This document shows, piece by piece, positions 9,373 through 19,390 of a stretch of 47,946 bases of DNA. Source of the stretch: Desulfobacterales bacterium HSG17 (GTDB taxonomy: Bacteria > Desulfobacterota > Desulfobacteria > Desulfobacterales > Desulfococcaceae); contig JAUCGD010000005.1 in assembly GCA_030377945.1 (NCBI GenBank), forward strand, positions 1-47,946, given 5' to 3'. Both the position numbers and the translations under genes were made by a program. Below the pieces are notes generated by a model, which saw nothing but the letters and a program-made list of their open reading frames with translations, had not been told where the DNA came from and did no database searches. How positions within the stretch are numbered: the first letter of the stretch is position 1; every line of letters starts with the position of its first letter.

Positions 9373-10947
9373 ATGGATCAAAAACCAACCTATCAAGAAT
9401 TGGAAAAAAGAGTTCAAGAATTAGAGCAAGCCGACCGGACGCTCCAGGAAAGCGAATTAAAATTTCGAAGCTATATTTCAAACGCCCCTTATGGAATCTT
9501 TGTGGCAGATGAAAAAGGAGGCTACATTGAAGTCAATGATATGGCTGAAATTATTACCGGATATTCCCGGAGTGAACTGCTAAAAATGAATCTGATGGAT
9601 CTTATTCCAGATGAAGATCACAAGAAAGCCGAGGAACATTTTAATAGGGTTGTTCAAACCGGAAAAGCATCCGGAGATTTATCTTTTATTAAGAAGAATG
9701 GCAGTTTGAATTATTGGTCTGTCATGGCGGTTAAATTTGGGGCGAATCGATTTCTTGGGTTTGTAAACGATATCACAAACCGCAAACGATTTGAACAGGA
9801 TTATCAAACCCTATTCCGTGAAATGCTGGATGGTCTTGCTGTGCATGAAATTATCTGTGATGCGGATGGAGAGCCGGTAGACTATCGTTATCTGGCAGTC
9901 AATCCGGCTTTTGAACGCTTGACCGGTCTGGAGGCTGAGAGCATCGTGGGCCATACTGTTTTAGAAGCAATGCCGGGTACAGAATCTCATTGGATCAAGA
10001 CCTTTGGTCATGTTGCCCTGAGCGGGGAACCGGCCTTTTTTGAGAATTATTCAAAGGAATTGGACAAACATTTTAAGGTGACGGCCTTCCAGCCGATACC
10101 CAATCAATTCGCCTGTATTTTTTCCGATATTACGGAGCGGAAACTTGCTGAAGAGGAACGCATGCGTCTCAATTCTGCGTTGGCAGCTAAAAATACCGAG
10201 TTAGAGCAAATCGTCTATGTCGCTTCCCATGATTTGCGTACACCATTGGTAAACATTGACGGGTACAGTAAAGAATTAAATTACGCCATCGAAGATCTTT
10301 ACCGCGTGCTTGATGACAGTCGCATAGCCGAAAACCTTCCCGCCATTACACCCATACTGAAAGAAGACATTCCCGAGGCAATCCATTTTATACGAACCAG
10401 TGCATCTAAGATGGATGACCTTCTTACAGGGGTACTCCATCTTTCCCGTTCAGGACGGGCAGAATTAAAAATTGAACCCTTGAACATGAATGTACTGATT
10501 TCATCTGTCATTGATTCTATTGAGTTTCAAATCAAGGATTCGGGCGTTCAATTGGAGATCGAAGAGTTGCCGCAATGCCAAAGCGACGCCCTTCAAGTAA
10601 ATCAGGTATTTTCAAACCTTATCAGCAATGCATTGAAATATCTTGATCCGCATCGTCCCGGAATCATTCGTTTGACTGGATGGATTGATAATGGTGAAAA
10701 CGTTTATTGTGTTGAGGACAATGGAATTGGAATTGAAGCTGATCGCCTGGGTAAAATATTTGAAATATTTCACCGACTTGATCCGTCAAATAGTGAGGGG
10801 GAAGGATTGGGATTGACCATCGTTAAATGGGTGATGAACCGACTTGAGGGAAGGGCCTGGGTGGAATCGGAAATTGGTTCAGGCAGCCGTTTTTTTGTGA
10901 CCCTGCCGACAGGCAAACATCCAAAATATAAAAAGGAAAATTTATGA
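9373..10947 (+). CDS. Cytoplasmic sensor histidine kinase, PAS-PAS-HisKA-HATPase
   Basis: The product is 524 residues with no membrane segment. A short N-terminal coiled coil (YQELEKRVQELEQA) leads into PAS 1 (about 25-140, ending DITNRKR), PAS 2 (about 150-258, ending DITERK), a second coiled coil, phospho-His286 in VASHDLRTPL, and HATPase (NALKY, EDNGIGIE, GLGLTIVKWV). Its H-box is of the HDLRTPL (phytochrome/bacterial HisKA) kind, unlike the HDFNN kind of its neighbours. It has no receiver of its own. The next gene, an Rcp1-like receiver, overlaps its stop codon by 4 bases (ATGA) and is the obvious phosphate acceptor. The PAS ligands are not predictable from sequence. Confidence 0.9.
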   Translation: MDQKPTYQELEKRVQELEQADRTLQESELKFRSYISNAPYGIFVADEKGGYIEVNDMAEIITGYSRSELLKMNLMDLIPDEDHKKAEEHFNRVVQTGKASGDLSFIKKNGSLNYWSVMAVKFGANRFLGFVNDITNRKRFEQDYQTLFREMLDGLAVHEIICDADGEPVDYRYLAVNPAFERLTGLEAESIVGHTVLEAMPGTESHWIKTFGHVALSGEPAFFENYSKELDKHFKVTAFQPIPNQFACIFSDITERKLAEEERMRLNSALAAKNTELEQIVYVASHDLRTPLVNIDGYSKELNYAIEDLYRVLDDSRIAENLPAITPILKEDIPEAIHFIRTSASKMDDLLTGVLHLSRSGRAELKIEPLNMNVLISSVIDSIEFQIKDSGVQLEIEELPQCQSDALQVNQVFSNLISNALKYLDPHRPGIIRLTGWIDNGENVYCVEDNGIGIEADRLGKIFEIFHRLDPSNSEGEGLGLTIVKWVMNRLEGRAWVESEIGSGSRFFVTLPTGKHPKYKKENL

Positions 10948-11399
10948 TGAATAAAGATGTCGTAATACTTGTGGCCGAGGATGATGAAGGCCATGCAGGA
11001 TTGATTAAAAAAAATCTTTCGCGTTCTGGAATTGTGAATGAAGTAGTTCATTTTAAGGATGGACGGGAAATATTGGACTTCCTTTATAAGCGCGGAAGCG
11101 GATTGCATCGTCAATCCGGCATCGCTTATGTGTTGCTGCTGGACATTCGCATGCCCAAAGTGGATGGGGTTCAGGTATTGAAACAGGTAAAATCGGATGC
11201 GGAATTACGAATGCTGCCGGTGATCATGATCACCACGACGGATGACCCAAGAGAGATAGAGGCCTGCCATGCCATTGGCTGCAGCAATTACATTACCAAA
11301 CCGATTGAGTATGATAATTTTGTGAATGCGATTCGTCAGCTGGGATTATTTCTTTCAGTCGTACAGGTTCCTGCCATTAATGGAGACAGCATCAGGTAA
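10944..11399 (+). CDS. Rcp1-like single-domain response regulator
   Basis: The product is 151 residues. Receiver features: VAEDDEGHAGLIKKNL, phospho-Asp in LLDIRMPKVDG, Thr in ITTTDDP, and Lys in ITKPI. The spacing and the HFKDGREILDFLYKRG segment are typical of the Rcp1 class, whose members serve as stand-alone partners of phytochrome-type kinases. It overlaps the preceding kinase by an ATGA and shares its last base with the start of the next gene (TAATG), so all three genes should be translated together. There is no DNA-binding domain; phosphate may be relayed onward to the two-receiver kinase that follows. Confidence 0.9.
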   Translation: MMNKDVVILVAEDDEGHAGLIKKNLSRSGIVNEVVHFKDGREILDFLYKRGSGLHRQSGIAYVLLLDIRMPKVDGVQVLKQVKSDAELRMLPVIMITTTDDPREIEACHAIGCSNYITKPIEYDNFVNAIRQLGLFLSVVQVPAINGDSIR

Positions 11400-13354
11400 T
11401 GAAAATGGGAACCGGGTATCCAAAAATGATCGATAAAATTATCGCAGCGAAGCGGGTGCTGGTTGTAGAAGATGATGAGGGTTTGAATAAACTGGCTCAA
11501 AAAGCCCTGCGCAGATCCGGTTTTGATGTGCAGGGGGTATCCAGCGGAACAGAGGCTATTGATTTGATTACGAGTGACACTCATCAAGTACTGCTGCTGG
11601 ACCAGCAACTCTCTGATATGACCGGCATAGAGCTAATTCATTTTTTGATTGAACATGATCGTCAGGTACCGTTTGTGGTTATGACAGGGCAAGGCGATGA
11701 GAAAATTGCCGTTGAGATGATGAAGCTGGGTGCTGCCGACTATTTGATTAAATCGTTTGATCTATCTGAAATTTTGCCCGAAGTTTTTCATCAGGTTTTT
11801 CAAAAGCTGGAAACTGAAAACCGGCTGCTAATAGCGATGGAGGCGCTTCGGATCAGTGAAATAAATTTGCGCGATGCACAGAAGATTGCCCAGCTTGGGA
11901 ATTGGACCTGGGAGCTAAAAAGCGGTAAGGTGTACTGGTCGGATGAGATTTATAATATTTTTGGTATTGAAAAAAAAATCAAACCCAATTCCGAGAAGAT
12001 TCGCAAACTAATTATTGATGAGGACTTACTGATTTTTGATGCTGCGTATAAGAAAATTGAGAGCGGAGATTTCCCTGAAAGTATCGATTATCGTATTCAC
12101 AAGAATGGGGGGCAGATCCACTATTTATCTACTAAAATAAATGCAGTGCATGATGCTGCAGGTGAATTGATTTCGTTAATTGGTACTGTTCAGGATGTCA
12201 CCAGCCTTAAAAAAATAGAAGAGCAACTTCAACAGAATCAAAAAATAGAGGCCATAGGTACTCTGGCAGGGGGGCTTGCCCATGATTTTAACAACATGCT
12301 CAGCATTATTTCCGGTAATGCCTCATATGGTTTATCACAATTAAAGCAAGGTGAGGAATTATTTGATGTTTTATTGGAAATTCAAGAAGGCACAATGCAA
12401 GCACAGGCATTGACTCAACAGCTTCTTACTTTTTCTAAAGGGGGTGCACCTGTAAAAAAATTGGCGGACATAAACCAATTGGTTAAAGAGTCCGCCCGCT
12501 TTATTACCAGGGGGGCTAAATCACGCTGTGAGTTTAATCTCGCGGAAAATCTATACGCAGCAGAGGTTGATGCCGGCCAAATCAATCAAGTCATCGGTAA
12601 TCTTGTCATCAATGCGGATCAGTCCATGCCGAATGGCGGTGTTATACGATTATGTACTGAGAATAATGAAATCCAAGATCAAAATGACTTTGCCATACCC
12701 GGGGGGCACTACATTAAAATAACCATTGAAGATCAAGGTTTAGGTATCCCGGAAAAGCATCTTGCAAATATTTTTGATCCTTTTTTTACTACCAAGCAAA
12801 TGGGCAGTGGTCTGGGACTGGCAACAGCATATTCGATCATTAAAAAACATGACGGCTGTATTTCCGCTTCTTCTGAGAGTGAAAAAGGAACTGTCTTCAC
12901 TATTTACCTGCCTGTTTCGTTAAAGTCGGTTACCCAAGCCGAGGACAAACAAGAACCCAGACACACCGGTCATGGCAAGGTCCTGATCATGGATGATCAG
13001 GAATCGATTTTAAAGATCGTTGGGAGAATGCTGAACCGCATGGGCTACGAGACCGCATTTGCAACAGATGGATTCCAAGCCGTTGATATATACCGTCAAG
13101 CTAATCAAACCAATGCCCGGTTCGATTTGGTTATTCTTGACCTTACGGTTCCGGGTGGCATGGGAGGAGCCAAAACGGTCATAGAATTGTTAAAGCTTGA
13201 CCCCAATGTAAAGGCCGTTGTTTCCAGCGGTTATTCCAATGACACCATTATGGCCGATTATGAGGATTATGGTTTTTGCGGTGTTATTCACAAGCCTTTT
13301 ACAAAGAGTCAATTGGCAGATCTATTGAACAAGATTTTAGGTGGAAAAAAATAA
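11399..13354 (+). CDS. Hybrid histidine kinase with receivers at both ends (REC-PAS-HisKA-HATPase-REC)
   Basis: The product is 651 residues and soluble. N-terminal receiver (about 15-135; VLVVEDDEG, phospho-Asp in LLLDQQLSDMTG), PAS of the PAS_3 sort (about 160-275; QLGNWTWELKSGKVYWSD), phospho-His295 in AGGLAHDFNNML, HATPase (NLVINADQSM, DQGLGIP, GSGLGLATAYS), and a C-terminal receiver (VLIMDDQESI, ILDLTVPGGMGG). The H-box continues as MLSIISG, so it does not belong to the FPI-G subgroup formed by the four other HDFNN hybrid kinases of region 1. The start overlaps the previous stop codon (TAATG). A likely role is to integrate phosphate from the upstream kinase or receiver with its own PAS signal. 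No HPt is present. Confidence 0.9.
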   Translation: MKMGTGYPKMIDKIIAAKRVLVVEDDEGLNKLAQKALRRSGFDVQGVSSGTEAIDLITSDTHQVLLLDQQLSDMTGIELIHFLIEHDRQVPFVVMTGQGDEKIAVEMMKLGAADYLIKSFDLSEILPEVFHQVFQKLETENRLLIAMEALRISEINLRDAQKIAQLGNWTWELKSGKVYWSDEIYNIFGIEKKIKPNSEKIRKLIIDEDLLIFDAAYKKIESGDFPESIDYRIHKNGGQIHYLSTKINAVHDAAGELISLIGTVQDVTSLKKIEEQLQQNQKIEAIGTLAGGLAHDFNNMLSIISGNASYGLSQLKQGEELFDVLLEIQEGTMQAQALTQQLLTFSKGGAPVKKLADINQLVKESARFITRGAKSRCEFNLAENLYAAEVDAGQINQVIGNLVINADQSMPNGGVIRLCTENNEIQDQNDFAIPGGHYIKITIEDQGLGIPEKHLANIFDPFFTTKQMGSGLGLATAYSIIKKHDGCISASSESEKGTVFTIYLPVSLKSVTQAEDKQEPRHTGHGKVLIMDDQESILKIVGRMLNRMGYETAFATDGFQAVDIYRQANQTNARFDLVILDLTVPGGMGGAKTVIELLKLDPNVKAVVSSGYSNDTIMADYEDYGFCGVIHKPFTKSQLADLLNKILGGKK

Positions 13355-13436
13355 TTTTTATCATGAACAAAATTTTAAAAAATAATTCGAGGGGTTTTGG
13401 ATGAGGGCTGATTTTATTCGTACTGAAGGATAACAA

Positions 13437-16400
13437 ATGATGATGAATACTCTTTTAAATAAAAGTATTAAATCTAAATTTTTTAGTAATATGATTATCC
13501 TCTCACTGGTTTCCATTGGACTGTGGTGTGTGATTTGGATACACGATGAATATTCCACATTCAAATCAGAGTCGGAATCGTTGCGGTTGGAATATCTTGA
13601 ATCTCAAAAGGAAGTGCTCAAGTCCGAAGTAAAAAGCGTGGTTCGATATATCAGGTATATGATGAATCAAGCCGATCAGGAAATGCAACGCACCCTTAAG
13701 GAACGTGTCTATGAGGCCCACGCAATAGCGTTAAACATATTCCAGCAAAACAAGACGTCCAAAACTCTTCCGGAAATCGGCAACATGATCAAAGATGCTT
13801 TACGGCCCATTCGATTCAATGCCGGGCGGGGATATTATTTTGCTGTTTCAATGGATGGCGTCGAGCAACTGTACCCCATAAAACCGGAATTTGAGGGGCA
13901 GAACCTGATTGATCTTAAAGACTTGAAAGGAAACTATGTAATACGGGATGAAATTGAAATCATAAAAAAATCCGGAGAAGGCTTTGTTACAGATTATTGG
14001 AGCAAACCGAATAAAGATGCGGCACTGCTTTTTCCAAAAATATCGTTTGTCAAACATTTTGCGCCGTTGGATTGGTATTTCGGAACTGGAGAATATCTTG
14101 TTGATGCTGAGATGCAAAATCAACATGAAATACTCAACCGTATTGCAGGCCTTAGATTTGGATTAGATAGCTATTTTTTTGGGAGTACATTTAGTGGAGG
14201 GTCACTTTTTTCAAACAGTAAAATTACCGTAGGTGGCAATAATATATGGGGCCTGACTGATCCCAATGGAGTAAAAATTATTCAGGAACAACGAAGGGTC
14301 GCTGAGGACCCTGAGGGCGGCTTTGTTCACTATTCCTGGCATAAATCAGATGTATTAAGTCCGTCGCCTAAAATTTCATATGTTCTAGGGGTTCCTGAAT
14401 GGGAATGGACCATAGGTGCCGGCGTTTACCTGGATACGATTGAAAATGCAATTTCAAAAAAAAGAGAAGCAATGGAAAACGGTCTTAGAACGAAAATCAT
14501 CAAAAGCATTTTTATTCTGATGCTGCTTTTAGTGCTGATTTATTTTTGGTCTAAACGTATTTCAAATCAAATGGCAAAAACCATTGAAATCTTCTCGTTA
14601 TCTTTAAAAAAGGCAAACACCGACGAAATAATGATAAACTCGAGTGATCTTCATTTACAGGAGTTTAAAATGATCGCGGAGTTGACCAACGAAATGGTGA
14701 TAGACCGCTTGCAAGTAGAGAAGGCATTGCGGGAAAGTGAAGAGAAATTTCGGGGTTTTGCCGAGCACTCACTTGTGGGTATCTATCTTATTCAAGCCGG
14801 CATCCTCAGATACGTGAATCCAAAATTTGCTGAAATCTTCGGTTACACCGTTGAAGAATGCCTTGATAATATGTCTTTTCACAACCTTGTGCATCCAGAT
14901 GATAGACCCACAGTCGAAGAACAGGTTCAAAGGAGAATATCCGGAGAAATAAAATCCGTTCAATATACTTTTAACGGGTTAAAGAATGACGGCCGCATAA
15001 TCACTGTCGAGGTTTTCGGCTCCTCCATAATTGTTGACGGTCAGTCGGCAGTCACCGGAACGCTGTTGGACATTACCCATCGTAAGCGGATGGAGGCAGA
15101 TCGAGAGCGCTTACTGACAGCCATTGAACAATCCGCGGAAACCATTATGATTACAAATAATGAAGGTGATATGCAATATGTGAATCCAGCTTTTGAGCGG
15201 AACACCGGCTATTTAAGAGAAGAGGTGATGGGAGAAAATCCGCGAATTTTGAAAAGCGACGAGCAAGATGAATTTTTTTATCAAAAAATGTGGCAGACGA
15301 TCACGGCAGGGGGGGTCTGGCACGGCAGGTTGGTCAACCGAAGAAAGGACCTCTCATTATATACAGAGGAAGCAACGATTTCACCGGTGCTTAATAGTGA
15401 GGGGGCAATTATAAATTTTGTGGCGGTTAAGCGGGACATCACCGATATGATCGCAATGGAGGAAAAATTACGTCAATCCCAAAAAATGGAAACCATCGGC
15501 ACGTTTGCAGGTGGTATTGCCCATGATTTCAACAACATCCTTTTTCCCATTGTCGGTCATACGGAAATGCTGCTGGATGATATCACTGAACAAAGCCCTT
15601 TATATGACAGCCTTGTTGAAATTATGAATGGAGCCATGAGGGCAAGAAACCTCGTGAAACAGATCGTTACATTTTCTCGCCAAAACAGGAATGAAGTCAA
15701 ACTGGTGAAGATTCAGTCGGTCATCAAGGAAGCATTAAAACTTATCCGGTCAACAATTCCGGCGACTATCAGCATAAAACAGGATTTTCAGACCCATCCA
15801 ATGATCATTAAAGCAGATCCCATCCAAATTCATCAGGTTGTGATGAACCTTGCCACCAATGCCTATCACGCCATGGAGGACACCGGCGGGATACTGGAGG
15901 TGGGTTTAGAGCAGATCGAATTGGACCAGCAAGACAGATTGAAGTCAGGGTTGAAGACAGGCATCTATGCTTGCTTAACCATCGGCGATACCGGTATCGG
16001 AATTGACAGCCAGTCAAAGGGAAGAATTTTTGATCCGTTCTTTACCACCAAAGAGCCGGGTAAAGGTACGGGTATGGGGCTTTCCGTAGTACACGGCATT
16101 GTAAAAAAAATCGGTGGCGATATTCAAGTGAACAGCGAACCGGGTAAGGGAACAGAATTTCATGTATACCTACCGATGGAAATGAGTCATGCCCTACCAA
16201 AGAATTCCAAGATATCCGATCCTATCCAGGGCGGAACTGAACGAATTTTGCTTGTGGATGATGAAAAGGCCATCGCGATTATGGAAAAGCGGATGCTCGA
16301 ACGATTGGGGTATCAGGTCGTTTCACACACAAGCAGTTTGGACGCATTAGAGACTTTCAGGGCGGATCCTTCTAAATTTGATATTGTCATTACAGATAAC

Positions 16401-16619
16401 TCAATGCCCAACTTGTCTGGTGACCAACTGGCATCTGAGTTGATTACAATCCGTGCTGATATTCCCGTGTTGCTGTGCACCGGGTTCAGTGGGAAAATTT
16501 CTGATGATAAAATTGAAGCCATGGGAATTAGGGGCTTTTTGATGAAACCTGTCGTAAGAAAGGAACTTGTTCGAAAATTGAGAGAGGTGCTGGATAACAA
16601 AGAAAGCGCCCCTCGTTAA
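13437..16619 (+). CDS. Membrane hybrid histidine kinase with double Cache sensor, PAS-PAS, REC
   Basis: The product is 1060 residues; GAAGGA lies 7 bases before ATG 13437. A membrane helix (about 15-38) is followed by two Cache_2-like periplasmic units: about 95-225 (NAGRGYYFAVSMDGVEQLYP, FAPLDWYFGTGEYL) and about 235-340 (PKISYVLGVPEWEWTIGAGVYL). This pattern is known for small organic ligands such as carboxylates. A second membrane helix (about 357-376) and a HAMP-like linker lead to two PAS domains (about 435-560 and 565-680), His696 in AGGIAHDFNN, HATPase (DTGIGID, GTGMGLSVVHG), and a receiver (ILLVDDEKAI, ITDNSMPNLSG, LMKPV). The transmitter is of the same FNNILFPI-G type as three other kinases here. 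No ligand can be assigned. Confidence 0.92.
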   Translation: MMMNTLLNKSIKSKFFSNMIILSLVSIGLWCVIWIHDEYSTFKSESESLRLEYLESQKEVLKSEVKSVVRYIRYMMNQADQEMQRTLKERVYEAHAIALNIFQQNKTSKTLPEIGNMIKDALRPIRFNAGRGYYFAVSMDGVEQLYPIKPEFEGQNLIDLKDLKGNYVIRDEIEIIKKSGEGFVTDYWSKPNKDAALLFPKISFVKHFAPLDWYFGTGEYLVDAEMQNQHEILNRIAGLRFGLDSYFFGSTFSGGSLFSNSKITVGGNNIWGLTDPNGVKIIQEQRRVAEDPEGGFVHYSWHKSDVLSPSPKISYVLGVPEWEWTIGAGVYLDTIENAISKKREAMENGLRTKIIKSIFILMLLLVLIYFWSKRISNQMAKTIEIFSLSLKKANTDEIMINSSDLHLQEFKMIAELTNEMVIDRLQVEKALRESEEKFRGFAEHSLVGIYLIQAGILRYVNPKFAEIFGYTVEECLDNMSFHNLVHPDDRPTVEEQVQRRISGEIKSVQYTFNGLKNDGRIITVEVFGSSIIVDGQSAVTGTLLDITHRKRMEADRERLLTAIEQSAETIMITNNEGDMQYVNPAFERNTGYLREEVMGENPRILKSDEQDEFFYQKMWQTITAGGVWHGRLVNRRKDLSLYTEEATISPVLNSEGAIINFVAVKRDITDMIAMEEKLRQSQKMETIGTFAGGIAHDFNNILFPIVGHTEMLLDDITEQSPLYDSLVEIMNGAMRARNLVKQIVTFSRQNRNEVKLVKIQSVIKEALKLIRSTIPATISIKQDFQTHPMIIKADPIQIHQVVMNLATNAYHAMEDTGGILEVGLEQIELDQQDRLKSGLKTGIYACLTIGDTGIGIDSQSKGRIFDPFFTTKEPGKGTGMGLSVVHGIVKKIGGDIQVNSEPGKGTEFHVYLPMEMSHALPKNSKISDPIQGGTERILLVDDEKAIAIMEKRMLERLGYQVVSHTSSLDALETFRADPSKFDIVITDNSMPNLSGDQLASELITIRADIPVLLCTGFSGKISDDKIEAMGIRGFLMKPVVRKELVRKLREVLDNKESAPR

Positions 16620-16708
16620 ACAAATTAGTTTCGCTGCCTGCAAGAGTGGATTTTAATTGAACCTTAAAATTAATCGTCCAGACTTCTTTGAGAATTGAAG
16701 GTTTTCTT

Positions 16709-19390
16709 ATGAATGCTCAAAAAATGGATGCAAACTCAACTGAGCCTATACATAGTGTCACTATAATTGTGCGCTATGCTTCATTAATAGTCATCATTTG
16801 GACGTGCCTTATTGCCGTTTCTTGTCTTTGGAGTATTCAACAACGAAAAGTAACGACAACCGCACTGATGACCAAAGAAGCGCATGCGCATTTCAACAAG
16901 GATGTCTCGATACGCCTATGGGTAACCTCGCATGGTGGAGTTTATGTTCCCACAGATGAAAGGACCCCGCCCAACCCGAATCTGAAACATTTGAGTGAAC
17001 GTGATATTTCAACCCCATCGGGCAAGAAATTAACCCTGATGAGCCCGGCGTATATGCTCCGGCAAATTATGGAGGATTACTCGAAACTCTATGGTATTAG
17101 AGGCCGTATCACCAGTCTGAAACCTTTCAGGCCTCAAAACGCCCCGGATGAATGGGAAAGGTCCGCCCTTACAGCATTTGAAAACGGAGTGGAAGAGGTG
17201 TTTGAATTTGTCGAGATCGATGGAGAACCCTACCTGCGTTTAATCCAACCCATGATAACAGAACAGGGTTGCCTGGAATGCCATGGTTATCAGGACTACA
17301 AGGTTGGCGATGTTCGAGGCGGTGTTGGGGTGTCGGTTCCCATGTCGCCTTATCTTATTCACGAGCGCAGGGAAATAAGGCAATTCGTGATAACCCATAT
17401 TTTGGTATGGTTAATCGGAATCGTCGGCATTTATTTTGGTTTTCTGGGAGTGAGGCGCTATTTTATAGAGCACAAACAGAATGAAGAACGATACAGGCAA
17501 ACAGTTGAAATCTCAATTGATGGTTTCTGGATTATTGATACAAAGGGAAAATTGCTCAGCGTAAATGCTGCTTATTGCAATATGATCGGCCATAGCCGGG
17601 ATGAGCTTTTAAACATGTCTGTTTTAGATGTTGAGGCATTGTTTTCACAAGCAGAAATAGAGCAACGCATAGAAGAAGTTATAAGGCAAGGAAGCGGTAG
17701 GTTTGAAACCAAGCATCAGCATAAAAACGGCAATATTATTGATGTAGAAATTAGTACAACCTACACAAAAGACGGTAGTGATGTATTCTTTGTATTCATT
17801 CGTGATATCACGGAGCGTAAGCTGTCGGAAAATTTACTCCTTGAGAGCGAGCAAAGGTTCAAGTCATTATTTGACAACGCACCATTGAGCTATCAATCAT
17901 TAGATGGAGAAGGCTATTTTACTGAAGTAAATGAAACCTGGTTGAATTTATTAGAATATACAAGAGAAGAGGTGATTGGTAGAAACTTTAGTGAATTACT
18001 GCACCCTGATTGGCAAGATCATTTCAAAGCTAATTTTTCAAAATTTAAAGCGGTTGGAGAAATTATGGGTGTCGAATTTGAGATGAGAAAAAAAGGCGGC
18101 TCTTATATATCGATATCGCTTCAAGGAAAAATTGGCCGTACCTCAAATGGGGAATTCAAACAAACCCATTGTGTTTTTAAAGACATCACCCAACAAAAAC
18201 AAATAGAAGAAGAAAATAAGGTTCTCGAAAAAAGACTCCAGCAATCTCAAAGGATGGAATCCATCGGCAATCTGGCCGGTGGAATTGCCCATGACTTTAA
18301 TAATATATTGTTCCCGATCATCGGATTTTCTGAAATGCTCATGGAAGATCTTCCTGAAGGCAGCATGGGGTACGAAAATGTCCAAGAAATTTTACAAGCC
18401 GGTAAAAGGGGGCGAGATATCGTAAAACAGATCCTTTCCTTCAGCCGCCAGACAGAACACGAGATGCTGCCCATTAAAGTACAGATGATTCTAAAAGAAG
18501 TCCTCAAGTTGAGCCGTTCGACAATTCCGTCTAACATCGTTATCGATCAAGATATCCAAAATGATTGCGGTCCGGTAAAGGCAGATCCTTCACAAGTGCA
18601 CCAGGTCGCCATGAACCTCATCACCAATGCTTATCATGCTGTTGAACAAACAGGCGGAAAGATATCCGTACAGCTACGGGAAATTATTTTAGCAGAGGAT
18701 GACTTTGCAGCTATCTCCCTGTCTCCAGGTAAATATGTAAGGATATCATTTGTCGACACCGGGTGCGGCATCGGCGCAGATGTGATAGACAGGGTTTTCG
18801 ACCCATATTTCACAACCAAAGCACAAGGAAAGGGAAGCGGTCTTGGACTTGCCGTGGTTTACGGAATCATCAAAGAGCATGATGGGGATATTAAAGTTTA
18901 CAGTGAGGTGGGAAAAGGTACTAATTTTACTGTATATCTACCTCTAGTGGCGAAATCCTCTCCAATTGTTTCGGCTTTCAATGTGAAACCCGATGAAACC
19001 GGCACAGAAAGGATTCTGTTGGTTGATGACGAAGTCCCTATCGCTAGACTTGAAAAACAAATGCTGGAACGACTCGGCTACCATGTGACCTTCTGTACAG
19101 CCAGCTTAGAGGCATTGGGAATTTTTAAGGGGAATCCGGATAAATTTGATTTGGTTGTTACGGACATGACAATGCCGGATATGACGGGTGATAAACTCGC
19201 CAAAGAGTTGATTTCAATCAGGCCGGATATACCGATTATCATTTGTACCGGGTTTAGTGAAATGCTAAGCGATGAAAAATCAAAGACCATTGGTATAAAA
19301 GGATTTTTAATGAAGCCGGTTGTTAAATCTGAACTGGCCCAAAAGGTCCGGAAGATCCTGGATGAGCCTAAAGGGCACCCTGGTGATTGA
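16709..19390 (+). CDS. Membrane hybrid histidine kinase with Tll0287-like c-heme sensor domain, PAS-PAS, REC
   Basis: The product is 893 residues. ATG 16709 has GAAGG 7 bases upstream; the frame is open further 5' (TTG 16688) without a better site. A membrane helix (about 22-44) precedes a periplasmic Tll0287-like (DUF3365) domain (about 45-225) with a single c-type heme motif, Cys188-Leu-Glu-Cys191-His192, in the family's usual place (EQGCLECHGY, then GDVRGGVGVSVPM). A second membrane helix (about 226-250), PAS (about 262-372), PAS (about 380-500), a coiled coil, His528 in AGGIAHDFNN, HATPase (DTGCGIG, GSGLGLAVVYG) and a receiver ([21 protein letters not shown]) follow. Redox, NO or small-gas sensing through heme is inferred. 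Its chassis matches the kinases at 499, 5523 and 13437. Confidence 0.92.
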   Translation: MNAQKMDANSTEPIHSVTIIVRYASLIVIIWTCLIAVSCLWSIQQRKVTTTALMTKEAHAHFNKDVSIRLWVTSHGGVYVPTDERTPPNPNLKHLSERDISTPSGKKLTLMSPAYMLRQIMEDYSKLYGIRGRITSLKPFRPQNAPDEWERSALTAFENGVEEVFEFVEIDGEPYLRLIQPMITEQGCLECHGYQDYKVGDVRGGVGVSVPMSPYLIHERREIRQFVITHILVWLIGIVGIYFGFLGVRRYFIEHKQNEERYRQTVEISIDGFWIIDTKGKLLSVNAAYCNMIGHSRDELLNMSVLDVEALFSQAEIEQRIEEVIRQGSGRFETKHQHKNGNIIDVEISTTYTKDGSDVFFVFIRDITERKLSENLLLESEQRFKSLFDNAPLSYQSLDGEGYFTEVNETWLNLLEYTREEVIGRNFSELLHPDWQDHFKANFSKFKAVGEIMGVEFEMRKKGGSYISISLQGKIGRTSNGEFKQTHCVFKDITQQKQIEEENKVLEKRLQQSQRMESIGNLAGGIAHDFNNILFPIIGFSEMLMEDLPEGSMGYENVQEILQAGKRGRDIVKQILSFSRQTEHEMLPIKVQMILKEVLKLSRSTIPSNIVIDQDIQNDCGPVKADPSQVHQVAMNLITNAYHAVEQTGGKISVQLREIILAEDDFAAISLSPGKYVRISFVDTGCGIGADVIDRVFDPYFTTKAQGKGSGLGLAVVYGIIKEHDGDIKVYSEVGKGTNFTVYLPLVAKSSPIVSAFNVKPDETGTERILLVDDEVPIARLEKQMLERLGYHVTFCTASLEALGIFKGNPDKFDLVVTDMTMPDMTGDKLAKELISIRPDIPIIICTGFSEMLSDEKSKTIGIKGFLMKPVVKSELAQKVRKILDEPKGHPGD

